A stretch of DNA of 25,649 nt from an uncultured Opitutia bacterium (GTDB taxonomy: Bacteria; Verrucomicrobiota; Verrucomicrobiia; Opitutales; UBA953). Under the pieces are notes generated by a model, which was given only the letters and a program-made list of their open reading frames with translations, made no database searches and was not told where the DNA came from. Each line of letters begins with the position of its first letter. Within the stretch, counting starts at the first letter, position 1. Below, one piece after another: positions 16,999 to 25,371 of the stretch. The stretch is taken from assembly GCA_903921665.1 (NCBI GenBank), contig CAIXQT010000020.1:1-25649 (forward strand), in the 5' to 3' direction. The translations under genes and the position numbers were made by a program.

Positions 16999-19440
16999 AT
17001 GCGCAGCACGCTTTTCGTCGGCCTGATCATGGCGGCGTCTTCGGACGCCGCCCCGGTCGACTTCGCGCACGAGGTCGTGCCGATCCTGCGTAAGCACTGC
17101 GTAGAGTGCCATGCCGGGGACAAGAAGAAGGGCGGACTCTCCATGAACACGCGCGCCTCACTGCTCGAAGGGGGCGAGAACGGAGTGGTCGTCGTCGCGG
17201 GCCAGGCCCAGAAGAGCAAGCTGCTTGAAGCGATCGTCAGCGCCGATCCGGACATCCGCATGCCGCCCAAGGGCGATCGGCTGACGCCGGCCGAAGCGAA
17301 CACCCTCCGCGCCTGGGTCGAGCAAGGCGCTGCCTGGACCGAAGGCTTCGCCTTCAAGAAGCCTGCCTACGAGCCGCCGCTCCGTCCGCGACAGCCTGTC
17401 CTGCCCCAAGCCCGGAACGGCCGTACGCATCCGCTTGATCGCGTGCTCGATGGCTGGCTCGCGGACAAAGGCGTCCCGACGCCGGCGCCCGCGGACGACG
17501 CGAGCTTTCAGCGTCGCGTCACGTTGGACCTGATCGGGCTTCTTCCCACGGCAGACGAGTGCCGGACTTTCGCCGCCGATACCCGTCCGGACAAGCGCGC
17601 GCTGCTCGTGCGTTCGTTGCTGGCCCGCAACGTCGACTACGCCGACCACTGGATGGCTTTCTGGAACGACCTTCTCCGCAACGACTACGCCGGCACAGGT
17701 TATATCGACGGCGGCCGCAAGCAGATCACCAGCTGGCTTTACGTCTCCTTGCTGGCCAACAAGCCCTACGACCAGTTCACCCGCGAACTCGTCGCCCCCT
17801 CCGCGGACAGCGAGGGCTTCGCCAAGGGCATCATCTGGCGCGGCGCGGTCAGCGCCGGTCAGGTACCGGAGCTCCAGTTCTCCCAGAGCGTCTCGCAGAC
17901 GTTCCTGGGGATCAACATGAAGTGCGCCTCTTGCCACGACAGCTTCACCGACCGATGGAAGCTCCGTGACGCCTACGGCCTCGCCGCCATCTTCGCGAAC
18001 CGACCGATGGAACTCGTACGCTGCGACATCCCGACGGGCAAGCCCGCCGCCGCCGCCTGGCCGTTCCCCGAACTCGGACAGGTCGACGCCGCCAAGCCGC
18101 GCGAAGAACGCCTGGCCCAGCTGGCCGCGCTCATCACCCATCCGGAGAACGGCCGCTTCCAGCGCACCGTCGTCAACCGGCTCTGGCATCGGCTCATGGG
18201 GCGCGGCATCGTACATCCCGTCGACGCGATGCAGACGCAACCTTGGAACCAGGACCTGCTGGACGTGCTGGCCAACCGGCTCGTCGAATCGAAGTACGAC
18301 CTGAAGGCGGTGCTCGAATTCATCGCGACTTCCCAGGCTTACCAGTCCCGCGCCGAAGTTCTCTCCCGGGACGCCGAAGACAAGGGATATGTCTATCGCG
18401 GACCGCGCGCGAAGCGCCTCACCGCCGAGCAGTTCGTGGACGCGATCTGGCGCCTGACCGGCACGACGCCGGCCAAGATCGAACTCAAGGTCCCGCGCGT
18501 CACCCCGGATGCGACGGTCAAGAAGAAGCCCGTGGTCGAACCGCTGCTCGCCGCCGCGATCTGGTCCGGCGACATCGCGGGCGGCCGCGTGCCGGCGGCC
18601 GGCGAGGCGCGCACGTTCCGTCATTCGCTCGTCCTTGAGGCCGACGTCGATACGGCCGTGTGCGTCATCACCTGCGACAACGGCTTCGAGCTCTATGTGA
18701 ACGGCAAGAAGATCGGCGAAGGCGACAAATGGGAAGATCCGCAGTCCTTCGACCTTTCTTCCGTCCTGCTGAAGGGGACGAATCAGGTGATGATCGTCGG
18801 CCGCAACGGCGGGCAAACTCCCAATCTGGCCGCCTTGTGGTTCCAGGTGAACGTCGCGCTCAAGGGTGGGGCGCGCGTGAAGATGGCGACGGATGCTTCC
18901 TGGGAGTCGACGACGAGCGTGCCGAACGCGCGCGGCGTCTTCGCCGGAGGCAAGGCCAAGGCCGGCAAGGGTGCGGAAGTGGCCTGGGGGCCCGTCGCCT
19001 TCGTGAAGGGCGAGGTCTGGCGCCGGTCGGAAATCCGCATGGCCGAGATGCTCGCCGGCGTCGACGGCGTCAGCAACCTCCCGGCGCGTGCCAGCCTCAT
19101 GAAATCGGACCTGCTGCAGCGTTCGCTCGGCCGGCCTAACCGGGAGCAGATCGTCTCGATGCGACCCAACGAACTGAGCACGCTCGAGGCCATCGATCTT
19201 TCCAACGGCCAGGCCTTGACCAATCTCCTCGCCGCCGGCGCCGCCAAGCTCAAGAAGCGCGGGTGGTCAGCGCCGGAAGACTTCGTGCGTTGGCTCTATC
19301 TTTCCGCGCTGAGCCGCGAGCCCTCCGCCGCCGAGCTCAAGGTCGCCGTCGGCATGGTCGGCGCCGACCTCGCCGAAGAAGGCATCGCCGACCTGCTATG
19401 GGCGGTGTGCATGCTCCCTGAATTCCAAACCATTCGCTGA
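16999..19440 (+). CDS. PSCyt1-DUF1549-DUF1553 (PSD1-type) cytochrome with inserted beta-sandwich domain
   Basis: This is an 813-aa exported protein with a short signal sequence. PSCyt1 (about residues 20-110) carries heme motif C-V-E-C-H (34-38). DUF1549 (about 143-336) carries a second motif, C-A-S-C-H (309-313). DUF1553 begins near 376 with TVVNRLWHRLMG. DUF1553 is interrupted at about 495-672 by a beta-sandwich segment (CDNGFELYVNGKKIGEG, then LLKGTNQVMIVGRN) that resembles the galactose-binding-like domain of alpha-L-rhamnosidases. The family is abundant in Planctomycetes and Verrucomicrobia and its function is unknown. It is third in the operon, 14 nt after the lactonase and 5 nt before DUF1501. 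Heme attachment is predicted from motifs only. Confidence 0.9.
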   Translation: MRSTLFVGLIMAASSDAAPVDFAHEVVPILRKHCVECHAGDKKKGGLSMNTRASLLEGGENGVVVVAGQAQKSKLLEAIVSADPDIRMPPKGDRLTPAEANTLRAWVEQGAAWTEGFAFKKPAYEPPLRPRQPVLPQARNGRTHPLDRVLDGWLADKGVPTPAPADDASFQRRVTLDLIGLLPTADECRTFAADTRPDKRALLVRSLLARNVDYADHWMAFWNDLLRNDYAGTGYIDGGRKQITSWLYVSLLANKPYDQFTRELVAPSADSEGFAKGIIWRGAVSAGQVPELQFSQSVSQTFLGINMKCASCHDSFTDRWKLRDAYGLAAIFANRPMELVRCDIPTGKPAAAAWPFPELGQVDAAKPREERLAQLAALITHPENGRFQRTVVNRLWHRLMGRGIVHPVDAMQTQPWNQDLLDVLANRLVESKYDLKAVLEFIATSQAYQSRAEVLSRDAEDKGYVYRGPRAKRLTAEQFVDAIWRLTGTTPAKIELKVPRVTPDATVKKKPVVEPLLAAAIWSGDIAGGRVPAAGEARTFRHSLVLEADVDTAVCVITCDNGFELYVNGKKIGEGDKWEDPQSFDLSSVLLKGTNQVMIVGRNGGQTPNLAALWFQVNVALKGGARVKMATDASWESTTSVPNARGVFAGGKAKAGKGAEVAWGPVAFVKGEVWRRSEIRMAEMLAGVDGVSNLPARASLMKSDLLQRSLGRPNREQIVSMRPNELSTLEAIDLSNGQALTNLLAAGAAKLKKRGWSAPEDFVRWLYLSALSREPSAAELKVAVGMVGADLAEEGIADLLWAVCMLPEFQTIR

Positions 19441-19445
19441 ACGCC

Positions 19446-20900
19446 ATGAACGCTCCTTCGCCGCTCGATCCCTCCTTGCCTGAGCCGCTGGCCCGTCGCG
19501 AGTTCCTGCGCATGCTCGCCGCGGCCGGCGCCGCGACGCTTTCGATGGGCGCGCCGCGCCTGCTCGCCGAAGGCGAGAAGGTCGTCCAGCCTGCCGCGAC
19601 CGCCGACGCCTGCATCCTGATCTGGCTCGCCGGCGGCATGGCCGCGCCCGAGACCTTCGATCCGAAACGATACGCGCCTTACGAGAAAGGCCTCTCCTAT
19701 GACCGCGTGCTCAGCACTTTCCCGGCGATCCCGACTTCGGTCGACGGCGTTCGCATCTGCCAGGGACTCGAGAACATCGCGCAGGTCATGGACCGTGCGA
19801 CGCTGATCCGTTCGGCGGTGCAGCCGGATCTCGGGAGCATCCTGCATTCGCGGCACCAATTCCATTGGCACACCGGTTACGTGCCGCCGCAGACCGTCGC
19901 CTGCCCGCATATCGGGGCCTGGATGGCGCGCGTGCTCGGCCCGCGTAACCCGGTGATGCCCGCCTTCATCAACATCGGCCAGCGCCTCGAGGGCGTCGGC
20001 GAGAGCGAAGAGCTGAAGGCCTTCACCACCGCGGGCTTCTTCGGCGGCGAATATGGTCCGATGAACCTGCCGTTCCCGGAGGAGGCGGCCGCCGCCGTCC
20101 GTCCGCCCAAGGGCATGGATGCCGGCCGCTTCGTGAACCGCGACCGCGAATTCCGCCGGCTCGTCGACGCGACGCCCAGCCGCGACCTGCTCAGCGATCA
20201 CCAGCACGAGTCGATGCTGCGTTCGATGGACAACGCTTTCCGCCTGCTCAGCGCCAAGGAGCGGGCCGCGTTCGACCTCTCCCTCGAGACTCCTGAAGTG
20301 CAGAAGGATTACGATACCGGCCGCTTCGGCCGCGGCTGCCTGCTCGCCCGTCGTCTGGTCGAGAACGGCGCGCGCTTCGTCGAGGTCACCACCGAGTACG
20401 TGCCGTTCTTCCAGTGGGATACGCATGGCAAGGGCCATGACACCGTCGCGAAGATGCACGCCGAGATCGACCGCCCGATAGCGCGCCTCATCCGTGACCT
20501 TGAGCAGCGCGGGCTGCTTGATCGCACCTTGGTGGTCATCGCCAGCGAATTCAGCCGCGACGCCATGATCGAGGGACGCCCAGGCTCCAAGGCCGCTGAC
20601 CAGGCTTTCAACAAGTCCGGCATCATGACGAGCCCTGACCATTACGGCCTGCACCGCCATTTCACCGGCGGCACGAGCGTCGTCATGTTCGGCGGGGGCG
20701 TGAAGAAGGGGCATGTCTACGGCGCGACCGCGGACGAGCGTCCGCTCGTCGCGATCAAGGACCCCGTGCCGATCTCCGACATGCACGCCACGATCTTCCG
20801 CGCGATGGGCATCAGCCCGAAGACCGCGTTCGACATCGAAGGCCGTCCGTTCTACGCGACGGTCGACGGCAAGGGCGTGCCGATCCCGATCTTCAGCTGA
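19446..20900 (+). CDS. DUF1501 family protein (Tat-exported)
   Basis: The 484-aa protein begins with a twin-arginine signal (A-R-R-E-F-L-R-M-L-A, R17-R18), so it is exported folded, often a sign of a bound cofactor or metal. Family motifs are recognisable but somewhat altered: LAGGMAAPETFDP where GGPSQ-D-FDPK is usual, WDTHGKGHDTV, EFSRD, HYGLHRH, and FGGGVKKGHVYG near the C-terminus. DUF1501 is distantly related to the sulfatase/alkaline-phosphatase superfamily; no activity is established. It follows the PSD1 cytochrome by 5 nt, the standard pairing for these families. Its TGA overlaps the convergent glycerate-kinase stop by 8 bp and closes the operon. Confidence 0.92.
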   Translation: MNAPSPLDPSLPEPLARREFLRMLAAAGAATLSMGAPRLLAEGEKVVQPAATADACILIWLAGGMAAPETFDPKRYAPYEKGLSYDRVLSTFPAIPTSVDGVRICQGLENIAQVMDRATLIRSAVQPDLGSILHSRHQFHWHTGYVPPQTVACPHIGAWMARVLGPRNPVMPAFINIGQRLEGVGESEELKAFTTAGFFGGEYGPMNLPFPEEAAAAVRPPKGMDAGRFVNRDREFRRLVDATPSRDLLSDHQHESMLRSMDNAFRLLSAKERAAFDLSLETPEVQKDYDTGRFGRGCLLARRLVENGARFVEVTTEYVPFFQWDTHGKGHDTVAKMHAEIDRPIARLIRDLEQRGLLDRTLVVIASEFSRDAMIEGRPGSKAADQAFNKSGIMTSPDHYGLHRHFTGGTSVVMFGGGVKKGHVYGATADERPLVAIKDPVPISDMHATIFRAMGISPKTAFDIEGRPFYATVDGKGVPIPIFS

Positions 20901-22002
20901 GCGCGCGCAACGGCTCGGCGTGGGCGCGCACGGCTGACTCGAGCAGTTCGCCGGTGCGTCGCATCGCTTCGGGCAGAGGCATCGTCAACGGCTTGATCGG
21001 GATGAGCAGGTCGAATTGCGCGCGGAGCGCGGCCGAGCCGTCGACCGCGCCGGCCACGCCGACGACTTTCTTGCCGAGGTGACGAGCGAGGCGGGCGACC
21101 CCGCCAGGACCTTTTCCTTGCAGGCTCTGTTCGTCGAGGCTGCCTTCGCCGGTCACGACGAGGTCGGCGGCGGCGACGCGGGCCTCGAGCCCGAGTTGCG
21201 CGGAGACCATATCGAAGCCGTTGACGAGCTTGCCGTCCAGGAACGCCATCAGCCCGAAGCCGAGCCCGCCTGCCGCGCCGGCGCCGGGTACGTCGCGCGG
21301 GTCGACGCCGAGGTCGCGTCGGGCTAGGTCGGCGAGATGTTCCAGCCGTCGTTCGAACCACGGGAAGTCATGTACGCCTTTCTGCGGGCCGTAGACGCGC
21401 GTGGCTCCGCGGGGGCCGAGCAGCGGATTGTCCACGTCGCAGGCGACGATCAGCTCAAAGGAGGGAAGGGCGGCCGGTTTTTCGATCGCATCGGCCTCCA
21501 GCAGGGTGGCGAGGGTCGGGGTGAAGGATTGGCCCGCTTTCTTAAAGGTGTATCCCAGCGCCAGCGCGAGGCCAAGGCCGCCATCGTTGGTGGCGCTTCC
21601 GCCGATTCCGATCAGGATGCGACGGGCACCCTTTTCTAAGGCTATTTTTATGAGGATTCCAGTACCTAAGGTACTTGCTGTTAACGGGTTAAGCTCTAAG
21701 TCTTCGACGATAGCCAGTCCGCTGGCTGCGCTCATTTCCATGATGGCCGTGCTCGCCCCTGCTACCCACCCGTATCCGGCTGAAATCGGCCTCCCTTGGG
21801 CATCCAGGGTGGGACCGCTGGCCCAATCTCCGGCGAGGGCGGTCGTCATCGCCAGTGCGGTCCCTTCGCCCCCGTCGGCAATGGGGCAGAGGTCGAACTC
21901 GGCGGCCGGAAACACCGTTATCAGGCTATTTTTAATATGAAAACCGACCTTTTCCGCCGGCAGGGAGCCCTTGAATTTATCGTTGGCGATCAGGATGCGC
22001 AT
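20893..22002 (-). CDS. Glycerate kinase (GarK/GlxK family)
   Basis: The 369-aa cytoplasmic enzyme phosphorylates D-glycerate with ATP. Motifs of the GarK/GlxK fold are clear: IANDKFKGSL at the N-terminus, PIADGGEGT, EMSAASGL, TASTLGTG, GIGGSATNDGG, YGPQKGV and VTGEGSLDEQSL. The family usually gives 2-phosphoglycerate (EC 2.7.1.165), which enters glycolysis; the regiospecificity cannot be read from motifs. The ATG at 22002 gives MRILIANDKFKGS, the expected N-terminus. A short stretch near 21630-21710 is less GC-rich than the rest of the gene but the frame is intact. Its stop overlaps the convergent DUF1501 stop by 8 bp. Confidence 0.95.
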   Translation of the reverse strand: MRILIANDKFKGSLPAEKVGFHIKNSLITVFPAAEFDLCPIADGGEGTALAMTTALAGDWASGPTLDAQGRPISAGYGWVAGASTAIMEMSAASGLAIVEDLELNPLTASTLGTGILIKIALEKGARRILIGIGGSATNDGGLGLALALGYTFKKAGQSFTPTLATLLEADAIEKPAALPSFELIVACDVDNPLLGPRGATRVYGPQKGVHDFPWFERRLEHLADLARRDLGVDPRDVPGAGAAGGLGFGLMAFLDGKLVNGFDMVSAQLGLEARVAAADLVVTGEGSLDEQSLQGKGPGGVARLARHLGKKVVGVAGAVDGSAALRAQFDLLIPIKPLTMPLPEAMRRTGELLESAVRAHAEPLRALS

Positions 22003-22156
22003 CGGCCGGCTACCATATCCTCGGGTTGGGGTCTTTCCTTTACAATCCCAATGGGGAAGGACGCTTGATTTCCGAGGGGGCAGGGCTAACTTACATCCAA
22101 GGTCGACCCCTCACCCGGTCATTCCATCGATCTTATCCCCTCAACTGAACACGCTC
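22003..22156. promoter_or_regulatory. Divergent region, glycerate kinase / second PSD1 cytochrome
   Basis: These 154 bp hold the leader of both divergent genes. A good -10-like TACAAT lies on the plus strand at 22041-22046, but I find no acceptable -35 at 16-18 bp. The last 30 bp before the cytochrome ATG have no Shine-Dalgarno motif. Confidence 0.35.
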
Positions 22157-25100
22157 ATGCTGTCGCTCCGTCACACCTCCCTCGCTCTCTCGCTGTTCGC
22201 GGCTTCCTTCGCCGTCGCCGCCGATGAAGTCCCTCCGACCAAGGAGGGTCTCGAATTCTTCGAGAAGAACGTCCGCCCCATCTTGATCGATCGATGCTAC
22301 GAGTGTCACTCCGCTCAGAAGAACTCTTCTAAGGGCGGCCTCATCCTTGATTCCCGCGACGGAGCTTTCAAGGGAGGCGATGAAGGCCCCTCTGTCGTCC
22401 CCGGCGACCTCGAGAAATCCCTCCTGATCAAAGCGATTCGCTACACCGATCCCGAGTTTGCTATGCCGCCAAAGAAGACGGGCGGCAAGCTGCCTGACGA
22501 CAAGATCGCCCTCCTTGAGGAGTGGGTCAAGATGGGCGCTCCGATGCCCCTGGGCGGCGCGGCGAAGATCACCGGGCTCACCGGCAAGGCGCGCGAGCAT
22601 TGGGCCTTCCAGCCGGTCAAGAAGGCTTCCGTTCCCGAGGTGAAGAACAAGGCTTGGGTCAAGAACACCATCGATGCCTTCGTCCTCGCCAAGCTCGAGG
22701 AGAAGGGCCTCCAGCCTAATCCGGCCGCCGGCCCCGAGTCTTTCCTCCGCCGCGTTTCCTATGACTTGACCGGCCTGCCGCCCACTTCCGAGCAGGTGGA
22801 CTCCTTTGAAAAGGCCATCCAGGCGGCGCAGATCGCCGATACGATGGCCTTGCGTGCCGGCAAACCGGCCGGCGGCGTCGAGGCCGTCTACGCCAAGCGC
22901 GTCGATGAACTCCTGGCTTCGCCTCACTTCGGTGAGCGCTGGGCTCGCCACTGGCTTGATACCGCCCGCTACTCCGACACCCGCGGTCTGCAGGTCGACA
23001 TGGGGGACACGCTCTTCCAGGATTACCGCTACGCTTACGCTTGGACCTACCGCGATTACGTGATCAACGCGATCAACGACGACAAGCCTTACGATAAGTT
23101 CATCGTCGAGCAGATCGCCGCCGACCGCATCCCGGGCATCTCGCCCGACGATCCCCGTCTGGCCGCCCTTGGCTTCCTTACCGTTGGTAAGCGTTTCGAG
23201 GACATCCACGACACCATCGATGAGCGCATCGACACCACCACGAAGGCCTTCCTTGGCCTGACCGTCTCCTGCGCCCGTTGCCACGACCATAAGTTCGACC
23301 CGATTCCGATCAAGGACTACTACTCCCTCCACGGCATCTTCGCCTCGACCGTCGAGCCGCTCCATCACCCCACGATCGCCGCTTCGCCTAAGACCGCCGC
23401 CGCTCGCAAGGACTTCGATAAGCGCCTCACTCAGCTGCAGGACGAACAGGTCGCGGGTTTCTTCCGCTACATGCGTGAGACTCGCGCCCGCTACGAGCGC
23501 GAGATGGGAGGACGCCTGATGATGACCACCGTGCGCGGCGGGTCCGCCGAAGCCGGCGAGTATTCCGAGAAGTACAAGATCGACCTCGTCGAGATGACGG
23601 ACTTCGCCGCGATGCGCGTCCAGAAGGATTCGCCCATCACCGGCCCCTTCCACGCTGCCGCTCAGGTGCCGCTCGTCTACTTCGCCGAGCGTGCGCCGGC
23701 CGCGATTGCGGAGTCGCTCAGCGATCCGGACCGCCCGGTCAATCCGATCCTCGCCGCCGCCCTGCGCAACCTGAAGCCCAAGACCCTTGAGGACGTCGCG
23801 ATGGCCTATCAGAAAGTGTACATCGACAACAAGGCGGCGATCCTCGCCCATCTGGCTTTGCTCGCCAAGCCGGGTGAGGAATGGAAGAACACCTCGCCGG
23901 CGATTGCCCAGCTCACCGGCTATCCTTGGGCGGTGCCGTCCTATGACGAAATCGTCAATAACGAGGACATGATCTCGCTCTTCAGCACGCGCAAGTTCTG
24001 CGCTGACTGGCAGAATCGCCCGATCTACGGCGGTATCGGAAATAATGCTCCGATCGCATACTTCCGCCACACGCAGATCAACGAGCTCCGCCTTTCGCAC
24101 CCCGGCGCCCCGGGCGAAGCGATGGTCGTTCAGGACTCGGAAGCCCCGAAGGACAGCTACGTGTTCAAGCGCGGCGACAAGAACCTCAAGGGCGAGATCG
24201 TCCCTCGCCAGTTCCTCGACATCCTGACCAAGGGTGAGCGCAAGCCCTTCGTCGATGGCAGCGGACGTTACGAGTTCGCCCAGTCGATCATCTCCAAGGA
24301 CAACCCGATCACCGCTCGCGTGGCCGTCAACCGCACCTGGATGAAGCACTTCGTAGAAGGCTTCGTCGCGTCGCCGGACGACCTCGGCAACATGTCCGAG
24401 AAGCCCTCGCACCCGGAGCTGCTCGACTACCTCTCCGCCGAACTCGTGGAGAACGGTTGGACGATGAAGCGTCTTCATCGCATGATCGTCCTGAGCAACA
24501 CCTACCGCCAGGACTCCGACCCGACGGCCAATCCGCTCGTGGTGAGGAAGGGCGCCGTCGATCCGCTCAAGGTCGACGCCAGCAACCGTCTGCTCTGGCG
24601 CGGCAATCTTCGTCGCTTGGACTTCGAATCTATCCGCGACTCGATGATCCTGCTCACCGGCAAGATGAACCCGCTGGTCGGCGGCCAGCCGGCTAACATC
24701 ACCGACGAGCCCTTCAGCTACCGTCGCAGTCTCTATGGTTACGTCGATCGCCGCCGTCTGAGCGACACGCTTTCGCAGTTCGACTACGGAGATCCCGACC
24801 AGGCGAACTCGAAGCGCAACTCGACCATCGTGCCCCAGCAGGCGCTGTTCTTCATGAACAACGCCCTCTCGGTCGAGGTGGCGCGTGCGGTCGCCTCGCG
24901 CAAGGATGTCGTCAATGCGATGTCCGAGGACCAGCGCATCGTCGCCATGTTCCGCTGCATGTTCCAGCGCCGTCCGTCTTCCAATGAAGTCCGTTTCGCT
25001 CAGGAATTCCTGACGAAGCAGAAGATGATGGCCGCGACGGCTAATCTCCGCCCCGCCGCCAAGGCGGCCGCGACGGGTGCCCGCCCTGGCGCCAAGGTCG

Positions 25101-25315
25101 TGGCCCCGGTGGCCCGTACCGCCGCCCCCTCGACCAAGGGGGCCGCCGTGATGGCTCCGGGTGGCGAAGAAAGCATGATGACGGCCGTGACCACCGGTGG
25201 CGCCGAAGGCATCATGCGCAACGTCGGCGAGATGACCGCGCGTACGCCGATGACCCCCATGGAACTCTTGGCTCAGGCGTTGCTGATTTCCAACGAGTTC
25301 ATCTACGTGAACTAA
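22157..25315 (+). CDS. PSCyt1-DUF1549-DUF1553 (PSD1-type) cytochrome, large, monocistronic
   Basis: This is a 1052-aa exported protein with signal peptide LRHTSLALSLFAASFAVAA. PSCyt1 (about 33-120) has heme motif C-Y-E-C-H (47-51). DUF1549 (about 169-410) includes HFGERWARHWLDTARYSDT and heme motif C-A-R-C-H (372-376). DUF1553 spans about 717-955 with ARVAVNRTWMKHF and QQALFFMNN, and the family's usual C-terminal ISNEFIYVN is present. A low-complexity Ala/Pro/Thr/Met-rich segment (about 960-1030) sits between the last conserved helix and that tail. The ATG at 22157 is chosen for the signal peptide; earlier in-frame starts give non-protein-like sequence. Unlike the first copy it has no adjacent DUF1501 partner and ends at its own terminator. 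Function unknown; electron transfer or redox catalysis is inferred from the hemes. Confidence 0.92.
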   Translation: MLSLRHTSLALSLFAASFAVAADEVPPTKEGLEFFEKNVRPILIDRCYECHSAQKNSSKGGLILDSRDGAFKGGDEGPSVVPGDLEKSLLIKAIRYTDPEFAMPPKKTGGKLPDDKIALLEEWVKMGAPMPLGGAAKITGLTGKAREHWAFQPVKKASVPEVKNKAWVKNTIDAFVLAKLEEKGLQPNPAAGPESFLRRVSYDLTGLPPTSEQVDSFEKAIQAAQIADTMALRAGKPAGGVEAVYAKRVDELLASPHFGERWARHWLDTARYSDTRGLQVDMGDTLFQDYRYAYAWTYRDYVINAINDDKPYDKFIVEQIAADRIPGISPDDPRLAALGFLTVGKRFEDIHDTIDERIDTTTKAFLGLTVSCARCHDHKFDPIPIKDYYSLHGIFASTVEPLHHPTIAASPKTAAARKDFDKRLTQLQDEQVAGFFRYMRETRARYEREMGGRLMMTTVRGGSAEAGEYSEKYKIDLVEMTDFAAMRVQKDSPITGPFHAAAQVPLVYFAERAPAAIAESLSDPDRPVNPILAAALRNLKPKTLEDVAMAYQKVYIDNKAAILAHLALLAKPGEEWKNTSPAIAQLTGYPWAVPSYDEIVNNEDMISLFSTRKFCADWQNRPIYGGIGNNAPIAYFRHTQINELRLSHPGAPGEAMVVQDSEAPKDSYVFKRGDKNLKGEIVPRQFLDILTKGERKPFVDGSGRYEFAQSIISKDNPITARVAVNRTWMKHFVEGFVASPDDLGNMSEKPSHPELLDYLSAELVENGWTMKRLHRMIVLSNTYRQDSDPTANPLVVRKGAVDPLKVDASNRLLWRGNLRRLDFESIRDSMILLTGKMNPLVGGQPANITDEPFSYRRSLYGYVDRRRLSDTLSQFDYGDPDQANSKRNSTIVPQQALFFMNNALSVEVARAVASRKDVVNAMSEDQRIVAMFRCMFQRRPSSNEVRFAQEFLTKQKMMAATANLRPAAKAAATGARPGAKVVAPVARTAAPSTKGAAVMAPGGEESMMTAVTTGGAEGIMRNVGEMTARTPMTPMELLAQALLISNEFIYVN

Positions 25316-25339
25316 GGAGAAATCCTCTGCTTTGCTCCG

Positions 25340-25371
25340 AAAGCCGGCCGATTGGCCGGCTTTCTTGTTTT
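25340..25371 (+). terminator. Intrinsic terminator of the second PSD1 cytochrome
   Basis: AAAGCCGGCC (25340-25349) pairs perfectly with GGCCGGCTTT (25354-25363) around GATT, followed by CTTGTTTT. It starts 24 bp after the stop codon. Confidence 0.92.

Noticed and set aside
17158..18816. 552-codon minus-strand open frame antisense to the first PSD1 gene
   Set aside because: Same reasoning: no recognisable domain, shadow composition, and the plus-strand frame has heme motifs and family domains.
19296..20786. 496-codon minus-strand open frame antisense to DUF1501
   Set aside because: No family signature; the plus-strand frame has a Tat signal and DUF1501 motifs.
22133..24478. 781-codon minus-strand open frame antisense to the large PSD1 gene
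   Set aside because: It lies opposite a gene with clear conserved domains, and its translation is Val/Gly/Asp/Arg-rich with no motif. It is a GC-rich shadow frame.
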